From Acidobacteriota bacterium (GTDB lineage Bacteria > Acidobacteriota > Blastocatellia > UBA7656): a stretch of DNA of 64,000 bases. The stretch is from positions 1 to 64,000 of the forward strand of contig JACQDB010000090.1 of assembly GCA_016201275.1 (NCBI GenBank), written 5' to 3'. Numbering within the stretch: the first letter of the stretch is position 1; the number at the start of each line of letters is the position of its first letter. Made by a program: the position numbers and the translations under genes. The notes beneath the pieces are model-generated. The model did no database searches, was not told the DNA's origin, and saw only the letters and a list, made by a program, of their open reading frames with translations. Below are positions 1 through 6,739 of the stretch, piece by piece.

Positions 1-71
1 TCGCCTTTGATGGCGGCAAGGGCGACCTTCGCTTTGAAGTCCGCGCTATAATTTTTTCGCTGCTTCATCAT
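1..71 (-). CDS. IS3-family transposase OrfA, N-terminal part (cut by window edge)
   Basis: Reading the minus strand from an ATG at 71 gives 23 codons running off the window edge. They begin MMKQRKNYSADFKAKVALAA, the usual opening of IS3-family OrfA proteins, whose N-terminal helix-turn-helix binds the element's ends. OrfA normally runs about 90-100 residues and is followed by OrfB with the DDE catalytic domain, so most of the element would lie to the left of the window. The family call rests on this short but characteristic start. Whether the copy is intact cannot be judged here. Confidence 0.75.
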   Translation of the reverse strand, partial: MMKQRKNYSADFKAKVALAAIKG

Positions 72-137
72 CGTGATTCCTCGTTTCTGAGCAGCGATTT
101 TACCACCTTAACCAGTGGTCCTAATATTGGGGAGTAT
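1..137 (-). mobile_element. Outer end of an IS3-like insertion sequence
   Basis: The region upstream of the transposase start (72-137) is short and non-coding, as expected between an IS terminal repeat and orfA. Read on the minus strand it begins TACTCCCCAATATTAGGACC, which resembles the terminal repeats of some IS3 elements by general look. The partner repeat and any target duplication lie outside the window, so the exact end is a guess. Confidence 0.4.
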
Positions 138-215
138 TATATCTCAAAATACTACCAACAATGTTATTGAAAATAAGACATTTTCAAGGAAGGAGGAAAC
201 ATTTTCTTGCCGGAA

Positions 216-1598
216 TTATTCAAGCTCAAGTTCTTTGATGCGCGTCAGCAGAGTTTTATAACTCACCCCCAAACGCTCGGCGACGCGGGATTTGTTATAG
301 CCGCATTCTTTTAAGGTCGCTTCGATTTTGCGGCGCTCGACCAGGCGCTGGGCGCGGGCGCTGACTTCGGCCAAAGAGCCGCGCATATCAAAGCCTTCCA
401 GCAAACCATCCGACTCTTTCGATTTGTAATCGGCAGGCGGCGCAAGATTCAAATCCACTGGTTTGATTTCACTGCCGGTAGCCAGTATGCAAGCGCGTTC
501 GATGCAGTTTTCCAACTCGCGCACATTGCCCGGCCAGTCGTATTCTTCCAGCGCCAGCAACGATTCCAGCACCAACTTCAACGATTGCCGACGCAATTCA
601 CGGCTGTATTTCGCCGCGAAAAATTCGGCCAACTCGCGTATGTCTGAACGGCGTTCGCGCAACGCCGGTATCTGCACCGGAAAGACCGCCAGGCGAAAAT
701 ACAAATCTTCGCGGAATTGTTTAGTCGCCACCGTCGCTTTCAAATCTCTGTTGGTAGCCGCCACGACGCGCACATCAATATCTATATCGGCGGAACCGCC
801 GAGCCGCGTCACTTTGCGCTCTTCGAGAACGCGCAATAATTTGGCCTGCACGGCGGGGGCGACCTCGCTGATTTCATCAAGGAAAATCGTGCCTCTGGCG
901 GCCAGTTCAAATTTGCCTACGCGCCGTTGATCTGCACCTGTGTAAGCGCCTTTTTCGTGACCGAACAATTCGTTTTCAATAAGCGAGTCGGGGATGGCGG
1001 CGCAGTTGATGGCCACAAAAGGGCCGGTGCGGCGTGGGCTGAGATGATGCACGGCGCGGGCGAATAATTCTTTGCCGGTTCCCGATTCGCCCATCAACAA
1101 AACGCTCGTCGGCGTCGCCGCTACTTGTTGAATTTCGCGCCCAACTTTCTGCATGGCCGGTGAATCGCCAATGATGCGCGGGAAGCCGTAGCGCCGCGAG
1201 TATTCTTCGCGCAATAAAATATTTTCGGCTCGCAAGCGCGCTTCTTCCGTAGCGCGTTGCACCAGCAACAACAGATGGCGGCTGTCCACGGGCTTTTGCA
1301 GAAATTCATACGCACCATCTTTCATGGCTTGCACCGCTTCGTCAATGGTGCCGTAAGCGGTCAACAAAATCACCGTGTTGTCGGGGTCGGCGCTCTTGGC
1401 GGCGCGCAATACTTCCAGACCATCGGCGCGTGGCATCTTCAAATCGGTGATGATCAGATTGTAGCGCGCATCGTTGAGTTTGCGGCGCGCTTCCGCGCCA
1501 TCGCAAGCTTCGTCAACCGTGTAGCCCGCGCTTTGCAACGTCAAACGCAGCATCTGGCGCAGGCTCTCTTTATCTTCCACTAAAAGTATATCGGCCAT
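216..1598 (-). CDS. Sigma-54-dependent NtrC-family response regulator
   Basis: This cytoplasmic regulator activates transcription from sigma-54 promoters when phosphorylated by a sensor kinase. From the start chosen (MADILLVEDKES) the order is a receiver domain (about 1-120, phospho-acceptor Asp52 in the TDLKMP stretch), an AAA+ ATPase (Walker A GESGTGKE, GAYTGA loop that contacts sigma-54, Walker B GTIFLDEI), and a C-terminal Fis-type helix-turn-helix (NKSRVAERLGVSYKTLLTRI). A start nine codons upstream (1625) is possible, but the receiver begins naturally at this Met. No histidine kinase is adjacent, so the partner and target genes are unknown. The GAYTGA motif is intact, so real sigma-54 contact is expected. 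Confidence 0.93.
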   Translation of the reverse strand: MADILLVEDKESLRQMLRLTLQSAGYTVDEACDGAEARRKLNDARYNLIITDLKMPRADGLEVLRAAKSADPDNTVILLTAYGTIDEAVQAMKDGAYEFLQKPVDSRHLLLLVQRATEEARLRAENILLREEYSRRYGFPRIIGDSPAMQKVGREIQQVAATPTSVLLMGESGTGKELFARAVHHLSPRRTGPFVAINCAAIPDSLIENELFGHEKGAYTGADQRRVGKFELAARGTIFLDEISEVAPAVQAKLLRVLEERKVTRLGGSADIDIDVRVVAATNRDLKATVATKQFREDLYFRLAVFPVQIPALRERRSDIRELAEFFAAKYSRELRRQSLKLVLESLLALEEYDWPGNVRELENCIERACILATGSEIKPVDLNLAPPADYKSKESDGLLEGFDMRGSLAEVSARAQRLVERRKIEATLKECGYNKSRVAERLGVSYKTLLTRIKELELE

Positions 1599-2037
1599 CG
1601 GTATCCAAACCGGGTAGCGGCTCAATGATGTGAGGAAGGTAAAAGTTTCGTCGTCCCGTCTTCAAGTCAACGACATTCAGTTAAAAAAATCCGTACTGAG
1701 CGCGTGGACATCCTTTGTCCGCATGATTGCGAATCCCTGTGGACAGTGGGTCCGTGCGCTCCGGTTATACTGAAGGCGGGATAACGAAACGTCTCTCCTC
1801 ATTGACCCATCACCCAAAATTTTGTTCAGTTAAAAAATTGGTCGTGTGAGGACAAAGCCTGGAGAAAGACCTTACCCTGAACTTTGGGAGAAACTCTGGG
1901 GAACTCGTTTACGAAAGCGAATCGGTAACCGCGAATGACAAAGGTTCTCAAAAATGCTCAAGCGCTTCGACCGCAAGCGACAACGTAGCGAAGCCTGTTG
2001 GGCTTCATCAAACCCCGAAGGCACGATGCACCGGCGC
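1599..2037. other. Intergenic stretch with a hairpin-prone segment
   Basis: About 440 bases without a convincing gene separate the regulator from the next minus-strand gene. Around 1697-1757 the sequence can fold, with GAGCGCGTGGAC opposite GTCCGTGCGCTC. Such arms are common in dispersed intergenic repeats. Short open frames crossing 1872-2081 and 1954-2529 lack ribosome sites or recognisable proteins. Confidence 0.4.
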
Positions 2038-2898
2038 TTACCGAAACACTCCCGGCGGAATACCTGCGGCACGCGCTTCATTCATCAACTTATCGAGATC
2101 GGCCTGAGCTTTGTCGTAAGCGGTGCGCGCTTCCTCAACTTTCTGTTGCGCCTCATCGCGGTCTTGTTGCAGTTGCGCGCCGGAAAAGCGATCCCGATTG
2201 GGATTGGTAATCATCTCGTTCAAACTGCGAACCCGGTTTTCATACAATTGCACTCGCCGCTGGGCGTCGTTCAAGGCTTGCTGCAATTTGGCGTAGCGCG
2301 CTTTGTAATAGTCAGCGTTGGCCTTGCCATCGTTGGTCGTAGCCTTGGGGCCGGAAGCTTCGGTGAACTCTTTATCGCGGCCTTCTTCCAACAGTTTTTG
2401 CAATTCGGCTTTGGCCGCACGCGCCTGATTTTTCAACTCCGCCAATTGCTTGCCCGCTCTGTCCATCTCTTCAGCAAGCGCGTTATGCGATTTGGCATCC
2501 TGTCCGGACACGCTCAACGAATTGCGTAGCTCGGTAATGCGAAGTTCCGCTTCTTCGGCAGCGCGCTCCGTGGCCTCGGCGCGTTCCCGCGCTCTGGCAA
2601 TCTGTTCGCGCCAGACTTTTTCCGCCGCGTTATTTTTTTCAGGAACCTCTTGTCCGTCCGCGCCTACTTTGGCATCGCCTTTCGGATTCGCCGACTTCAC
2701 CGCATCGCCAGCCTTTTTGGAAGGCTCATCAACGGTGTTCACCGGCGTTTCCGTAGTCTTGCTGGTGCGCGTCGTCACCACATCTTCTGTAGTCAATCTG
2801 GGCGTCCGCTTGCGTACTTCGGTTTGCTGCGCGCTGACCGCAAAAGCGCACCAACATAAAGCCAGCGCCAAGGAAATATAACGACAAAAGCCTTTCAT
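2038..2898 (-). CDS. Secreted coiled-coil protein of unknown function
   Basis: The 286-residue product starts with a clear signal peptide (about 1-24, ending AVSAQQ), so it is exported to the periplasm. Residues 30-85 are polar and low complexity (Thr, Lys, Asp). From about 90 to 275 the sequence is rich in Glu, Lys, Ala, Gln and Arg with heptad spacing, which predicts a long coiled coil. No catalytic motif is visible. The DRFSGAQLQQDRDEAQQKVE region resembles linker helices of periplasmic structural proteins, but I do not recognise a family. It stands alone, with a hairpin repeat upstream. Confidence 0.75.
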   Translation of the reverse strand: MKGFCRYISLALALCWCAFAVSAQQTEVRKRTPRLTTEDVVTTRTSKTTETPVNTVDEPSKKAGDAVKSANPKGDAKVGADGQEVPEKNNAAEKVWREQIARARERAEATERAAEEAELRITELRNSLSVSGQDAKSHNALAEEMDRAGKQLAELKNQARAAKAELQKLLEEGRDKEFTEASGPKATTNDGKANADYYKARYAKLQQALNDAQRRVQLYENRVRSLNEMITNPNRDRFSGAQLQQDRDEAQQKVEEARTAYDKAQADLDKLMNEARAAGIPPGVFR

Positions 2899-3119
2899 AA
2901 CGATACTCCAACATTGAACTGATTAAAGGTTTGTAGAGGAGGGGCTGAACGCTTCCAGAATACCTTAGCCCAAGGCCTATCGCAAGAGTTATGCAAACTA
3001 CGGAAGTCTAAAGTCCGGGGGCCGGGGGCCGGCCTCAAGCCGTAGAAAATCACCTTGGCGATAGATTCAACAAGACTGGTGAGCCTGACTGCCGGTTGAT
3101 TGCCGCTCTGCATACCTGA

Positions 3120-3231
3120 TAGCGAATTTCATTGGCCCACGACCATGACACCTGTTGAGAAGCGGTCTGTGACCACCGTGCGGCGGTCACAGACCGCCTC
3201 TCAACCATCGCACACCTCTGCAAGCCGCTAG
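3120..3231. repeat. Intergenic cruciform element, copy 1
   Basis: The segment is bounded by TAGCG and CGCTA and contains a near-perfect stem: TTGAGAAGCGGTCTGTGACC (3155-3174) opposite GGTCACAGACCGCCTCTCAA (3185-3204). A reverse-oriented copy with the same outer sequence, including TCGCACACCTCTGCAAGCCG, lies at 29231-29326. The shared length is about 100 bases, and the loop differs between copies. It lies in the 420-base gap between the coiled-coil gene and the acyltransferase gene. That gap also has a GTCCGG-rich stretch near 3010-3040. Confidence 0.75.
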
Positions 3232-3319
3232 ATAGGAAATCTCGAACCGCTTTGGCAAGTGGACGCCGGACTCTGGACTTCTCTTTGACAGTCCGAAAGC
3301 AGCGTGCTAGTTTGAGCGC

Positions 3320-4294
3320 GTGTCTAAGAGAAGCACCCTTCGCAACTGGGTAGAGTTTCTGCCCGCTTATCTGTTGCTCAAAGCGTTAGGCCTATTGCCA
3401 CGTCGGACGGCCATTTCCGTCAGCCAGTTCATTGCTCGACTGATCTTCAAAATTCACAAAAGACTGCGGCAAACCGGCTATCGAAACCTGGAACTGGCGC
3501 TGCCGGAAGTAGCGCTTCAAGAGCGCGAAAAAATTCTCCTTGGCGTCTTTGACAATCTCGGCAGAATGCTTGGCGAGTTTTCCCAGTTTCTGAAAATCAG
3601 CCGCGACAATATCGGCGAGGTGGTGCGCTATGAAGGCTTTGAACATTACGCGCAGGCCAAAGCAAAAGGCAAAGGCGTGTTGATGCTGACCGGACACTTG
3701 GGCGCTTGGGAATTGTGCGCTTTTGCTCACGGCGTCTATGGTCACCCGCTCCGTTTTCTAGCGCGTCCGCTGGATAATCCGTTGCTGGAAACATTAATCA
3801 ATCGCTATCGTGCGCTTTCGCAAAACCTGCCGATTGATAAAAACAACTCGGTGCGCGAAGTCTTGAAGACGCTTCGCAGCGGCAACGATGTAGGCTTGTT
3901 GATAGATGCCAACACGCTCGCCAACGAAGGCGTGTTCTGCGATTTCTTCGGCATTCCCGCCTGTTCGACCACCGGGCTTGCGGTGTTTGCCTTGCGTGCG
4001 GATGCGCCCGTAGTGCCGGGCTTTTTAATTTGGGACGAAGGCTTGCACCAACACGTTCTACATTTCGCGCCGGAAATTCCCTTGATTCGCACCGGTGATT
4101 TCAAAGAAGAGGTAGCCCTCAACACCGCACGCTTTACCCAAGTCATAGAAGAGTGGGTACGGCGTCATCCGCCGCAATGGTTGTGGATTCATCGGCGCTG
4201 GCGCACTCGTCCCGCTGGCGAACCAGATCTCTACGCCCACCCTCCAACTCGTTCGACCACGCCGACGCCGGCCAAACTCAACATGGAAGTTTAG
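3320..4294 (+). CDS. LpxL/HtrB-like lysophospholipid acyltransferase
   Basis: Members of this family add a secondary acyl chain to lipid A precursors at the inner membrane, using acyl-ACP. The 324-residue protein has an N-terminal hydrophobic anchor (about 12-40) and the acyltransferase H-x4-E motif at His126 and Glu131 (TGHLGAWE). Conserved blocks follow, such as GLLIDANTLANEGVFCDFFG and a C-terminal PPQWLWIHRRWRTRP. The start is GTG at 3320. The last 20 or so residues are Pro/Thr-rich and beyond the usual domain. It is alone here. Assignment to lipid A over another acceptor is by family only. Confidence 0.88.
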   Translation: MSKRSTLRNWVEFLPAYLLLKALGLLPRRTAISVSQFIARLIFKIHKRLRQTGYRNLELALPEVALQEREKILLGVFDNLGRMLGEFSQFLKISRDNIGEVVRYEGFEHYAQAKAKGKGVLMLTGHLGAWELCAFAHGVYGHPLRFLARPLDNPLLETLINRYRALSQNLPIDKNNSVREVLKTLRSGNDVGLLIDANTLANEGVFCDFFGIPACSTTGLAVFALRADAPVVPGFLIWDEGLHQHVLHFAPEIPLIRTGDFKEEVALNTARFTQVIEEWVRRHPPQWLWIHRRWRTRPAGEPDLYAHPPTRSTTPTPAKLNMEV

Positions 4295-4345
4295 TCTGCC
4301 GGTGGCTGGAAAAGTCGCGCCACCTTTTGTCGGCTCTCGCCGCAA

Positions 4346-4708
4346 TCACGAAGCGACGCGCTGATAATCATCTTCATAGCGTTTGATGTCGTCTTCGCCC
4401 AGATAAGAACCGCATTGCACTTCGATGAAGACCAACATCTCGGTGCCGGGATTGGCAACTCGGTGTCGGGTCTGTGCGGGAATAAACACCGCTTCATTGG
4501 CGCGCCGCTGTAGTTGCTGGTCGCCGACGGTAACCAGCGCTTCGCCGCTGACAATCACCCAATGTTCACTGCGGTTTTCGTGACTCTGCAAACTCAGGCG
4601 TTGCCCGGGCTTGACCTCAATGCGTTTGACCTTGAAGGTCTGGCCTTCATCCAGAACTTCATACATTCCCCACGGTCGTTGATCTCTTTCCATAGCCATA
4701 ATGAGCAT
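4346..4708 (-). CDS. Cupin protein like the C-terminal domain of type II phosphomannose isomerase
   Basis: This 120-residue protein is a single cupin barrel closely resembling the C-terminal sugar-isomerase part of mannose-1-phosphate guanylyltransferase/mannose-6-phosphate isomerase. The blocks RPWGMYEVL, PGQRLSLQSHENRSEHWVIV, and IPAQTRHRVANPG contain the metal-binding His and Glu positions. Stand-alone versions are common near sugar-nucleotide genes, and their activity is often unproven. It converges on the acyltransferase gene. Three in-frame ATGs (4708, 4699, 4693) leave the start open. The last, MERDQRPWG, fits the domain edge best. Confidence 0.85.
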   Translation of the reverse strand: MLIMAMERDQRPWGMYEVLDEGQTFKVKRIEVKPGQRLSLQSHENRSEHWVIVSGEALVTVGDQQLQRRANEAVFIPAQTRHRVANPGTEMLVFIEVQCGSYLGEDDIKRYEDDYQRVAS

Positions 4709-4789
4709 CAGTGTAGCGAAAAAAATTTGCTAAGGGTATGGTTTTTTGCCCAGCGCAGTTGGCGGGTGGCGGCGACTACAGCGCAACGC

Positions 4790-4821
4790 AAAAAAGAAAA
4801 AGGGGATGGTTGCCCATCCCC
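4790..4821 (-). terminator. Intrinsic terminator after the Lys/Ala-rich gene
   Basis: On the minus strand GGGGATGG and CCATCCCC pair around a 4-base loop, followed directly by a T-rich run (TTTTTCTTTTTT). It lies about 40 bases past the stop of the small histone-like gene. Confidence 0.85.
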
Positions 4822-4863
4822 ACGTTCTCACACAGAGAACCCCCGTTTTGTGTGGCGGCTAAA

Positions 4864-4986
4864 TTAGCGCTTCTTTGCGCCCGCCTTTTTCGCCGGTGCT
4901 TTCGCAGCAGCCTTCTTTGCTGGTGCTTTTGCAGCAGCCTTCTTTGCCGGTGCTTTCTTAGCAGCAGCTTTCTTTGCAGTTGCCAT
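4864..4986 (-). CDS. Small histone H1-like Lys/Ala-rich protein (40 aa)
   Basis: The gene encodes 40 residues made almost only of Lys, Ala and Pro, in repeats of the type KKAPAKKAAAKAP, ending AGAKKR. Such sequences resemble the C-terminal tail of histone H1 and of bacterial AlaLys-rich DNA-binding proteins, so a role in coating or compacting DNA is likely, by family likeness only. The start ATG has a strong upstream AGGAGAAG. A clear terminator follows at 4790-4821 and a promoter-like region with a palindrome lies upstream at 5019-5053. Its promoter, ribosome site and terminator make it a self-contained unit despite the tiny size. Confidence 0.85.
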   Translation of the reverse strand: MATAKKAAAKKAPAKKAAAKAPAKKAAAKAPAKKAGAKKR

Positions 4987-5018
4987 GGTTTGCTTCTCCT
5001 TTCATAAGATTTTTCTAA

Positions 5019-5053
5019 TACACAAGATACTGTAGTTTATTTACTCTTGTGTA
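5019..5053 (-). promoter_or_regulatory. Palindromic operator candidate upstream of the histone-like gene
   Basis: A 9-bp perfect inverted repeat, TACACAAGA (5019-5027) and TCTTGTGTA (5045-5053), sits 33 bases upstream of the small gene's start in an AT-rich stretch. The position suits a promoter-overlapping operator. No protein that binds it can be named. Confidence 0.45.
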
Positions 5054-5154
5054 CTAGAGTTAATGCCATACAACATATTGTTGTATATATGGGCTTTGCG
5101 CTTTCTTGTCAACTTTTTTTTTTGCTGGAATGTTCAAGCTCAATTTTTTTTATG

Positions 5155-5201
5155 GGCAATGCCCTGAAACTGGCTACAGGAGCCACTTTCAGGGCATTGC
5201 C
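5155..5201. repeat. REP-like palindrome, copy A
   Basis: The core CTGGCTACAGGAGCCAC lies within arms GGCAATGCCCTGAAA and TTTCAGGGCATTGCC. The core is shared with copies at 5281-5362, 30682-30728 and 39193-39222, while the outer arms differ from copy to copy yet stay self-complementary. Confidence 0.8.
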
Positions 5202-5280
5202 GAGTTCTGCAACCAAGACCATCGGGCAGTCAACGGCGTACATAAGCAAAACTTGAAGCGGCTCGCGTTTCTTAATATTG

Positions 5281-5362
5281 AAACCCTGAAAGTGGCTCCT
5301 GTAGCCACTTTCAGGGTTCACGCCTTGAAAGTGGCTACAGGAGCCACTTTCAGGGTTCGCCT
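5281..5362. repeat. REP-like palindromes, copies B and C in opposite orientation
   Basis: Copy B (5281-5318) reads AAACCCTGAAAGTGGCTCCT and onward, while copy C (5321-5362) reads GCCTTGAAAGTGGCTACAGG and onward. They carry the same core in opposite directions only two bases apart. With copy A they form a cluster in the 620-base gap between the histone-like gene and the aldolase gene. Paired opposite copies are the typical arrangement of bacterial REP/BIME elements. Confidence 0.82.
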
Positions 5363-5606
5363 ATAAGATTACCTCGCGCCTTCTGACCGTGAACATTTTC
5401 AGGCGAAGGCCCGTCACGCAATAGCGCTGACGCTCTTCTCGTGCGGCGCAAGATGCTGCGGCTTTCGGCAAGGCAAAGCGATTTTCATCGGCACAAAAAT
5501 CAAGCCCTCGCGTTTGCCATTTCTGAAGCGGCGCAAGATCGCAAGTCGCAGTGCGGCACGATTGAAATTGACAAGTGACCCGGTTTTGTAGTCATCTTAC
5601 TTTTCT

Positions 5607-6506
5607 ATGATAGCGAATGAAAGAAACATCGAAGAGTTAGTGGCGCAGATAACCGACGTGATTTTGTCGCGCCTGGGATCGCCTGCGATTGGCAACGAGT
5701 GTGCGCTGTGCCACGATGAATGTTTTGTGAAATGCCCGGATCGTATGCACTCGCTGCTTGCCGGAGGCGGCGTGCGGTTTGGCGTCACGGGGGCGGAAAG
5801 CGCAGCGGCGCACCAGGTCGCGCTTTACATTGATCACACTTTGTTGAAACCGGAAGCCACTCGCGATGACATTTTGAAAATCTGCGAAGAAGGGGCGCGT
5901 TACGGTTTCGCTTCGGTCTGCATCAATCCGATCTGGGTGAAAGAAGCGGCCTGCGCCTTACGCGGCAGCGGCGTCAAGGTCTGCACGGTGATCGGCTTTC
6001 CCTTGGGGGCGAACAATCCCGATACCAAAGCCTATGAAGCGCGGCGTGCAATCTTTGACGGTGCAAGCGAACTCGACATGGTTATTAATGTAGGAGCATT
6101 GAAATCCGGCGATGATGAATTGGTGCTGCGCGACATTCGTGGCGTCGTCGAAGTGGCGCGTGAAGCCGGGGGTTTATGCAAAGTGATTATTGAAACCGCG
6201 TTGCTCACAGATGAAGAAAAAGTGAAAGCCTGTCTGTTATCGAAACAGGCGGGGGCCGATTTTGTGAAGACTTCGACGGGCTTCAGCAAAGGCGGCGCGA
6301 CGGTCGCCGACATCGCTTTGATGCGACGCGCAGTGGGCGGCGAGATGGGCGTCAAAGCTTCCGGCGGCGTCAAAGATTTACAGCAGGCGCAGGAGATGAT
6401 TCGCGCTGGCGCAACGCGTATCGGTGCCAGCGTCGGCGTTAAAATTTTCCAGGAAGCCTCCGGCAATCTGGCCGCTGCCAGCGCCCCGACGACAACAAAT
6501 TATTAA
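5607..6506 (+). CDS. deoC: Deoxyribose-phosphate aldolase with N-terminal extension
   Basis: DeoC cleaves 2-deoxyribose-5-phosphate to glyceraldehyde-3-phosphate and acetaldehyde in nucleoside breakdown. The aldolase barrel spans about 70-290 and has the catalytic set: Asp76 region ([12 protein letters not shown]), Asp157 (ELDMVIN), Schiff-base Lys221 (FVKTSTGFS) and Lys250 (GVKASGG). The protein is about 70 residues longer than usual at the N-terminus. That part holds an amphipathic helix (about 8-23, [16 protein letters not shown]) and a Cys cluster (Cys32, 35, 39, 43). The helix looks like encapsulation peptides of bacterial microcompartment enzymes, but no shell gene is in the window. The start lacks a strong ribosome site. 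Confidence 0.92.
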   Translation: MIANERNIEELVAQITDVILSRLGSPAIGNECALCHDECFVKCPDRMHSLLAGGGVRFGVTGAESAAAHQVALYIDHTLLKPEATRDDILKICEEGARYGFASVCINPIWVKEAACALRGSGVKVCTVIGFPLGANNPDTKAYEARRAIFDGASELDMVINVGALKSGDDELVLRDIRGVVEVAREAGGLCKVIIETALLTDEEKVKACLLSKQAGADFVKTSTGFSKGGATVADIALMRRAVGGEMGVKASGGVKDLQQAQEMIRAGATRIGASVGVKIFQEASGNLAAASAPTTTNY

Positions 6507-6633
6507 TGCGCTCATCATAATTTGATTCGCGTTTGAAGAATCCTAGGATACGAGTTGCGAAGCTCCATATAGCGAATTCCATTGCTGTAGAAACACAAAA
6601 AATCGCCCGGTTTTATTGGCTATTTTAGCCGAC

Positions 6634-6671
6634 AAAGAAAAAGGGGCTAGCTTATTAAGCCCGCCCCTTTT
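6634..6671 (-). terminator. Intrinsic terminator, probably bidirectional
   Basis: AAAAGGGGC (6639-6647) pairs with GCCCCTTTT (6663-6671). On the minus strand the stem is followed by a T-rich run, placing it about 70 bases past the TonB receptor's stop. On the plus strand it also ends in TTTT and could serve deoC. Confidence 0.75.
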
Positions 6672-6739
6672 CAGGGCTGATGGTGCGCCTTTTCCAAATT
6701 CTGCGACCACCATTTTTTTATCACGCTACGGCAACGCGA

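Noticed and set aside
1954-2529. Plus-strand open frame of 191 codons over the coiled-coil gene
   Set aside because: It is hydrophobic only because it is antisense to a Glu/Ala/Gln-rich coiled coil. The minus strand has a signal peptide and coherent protein.
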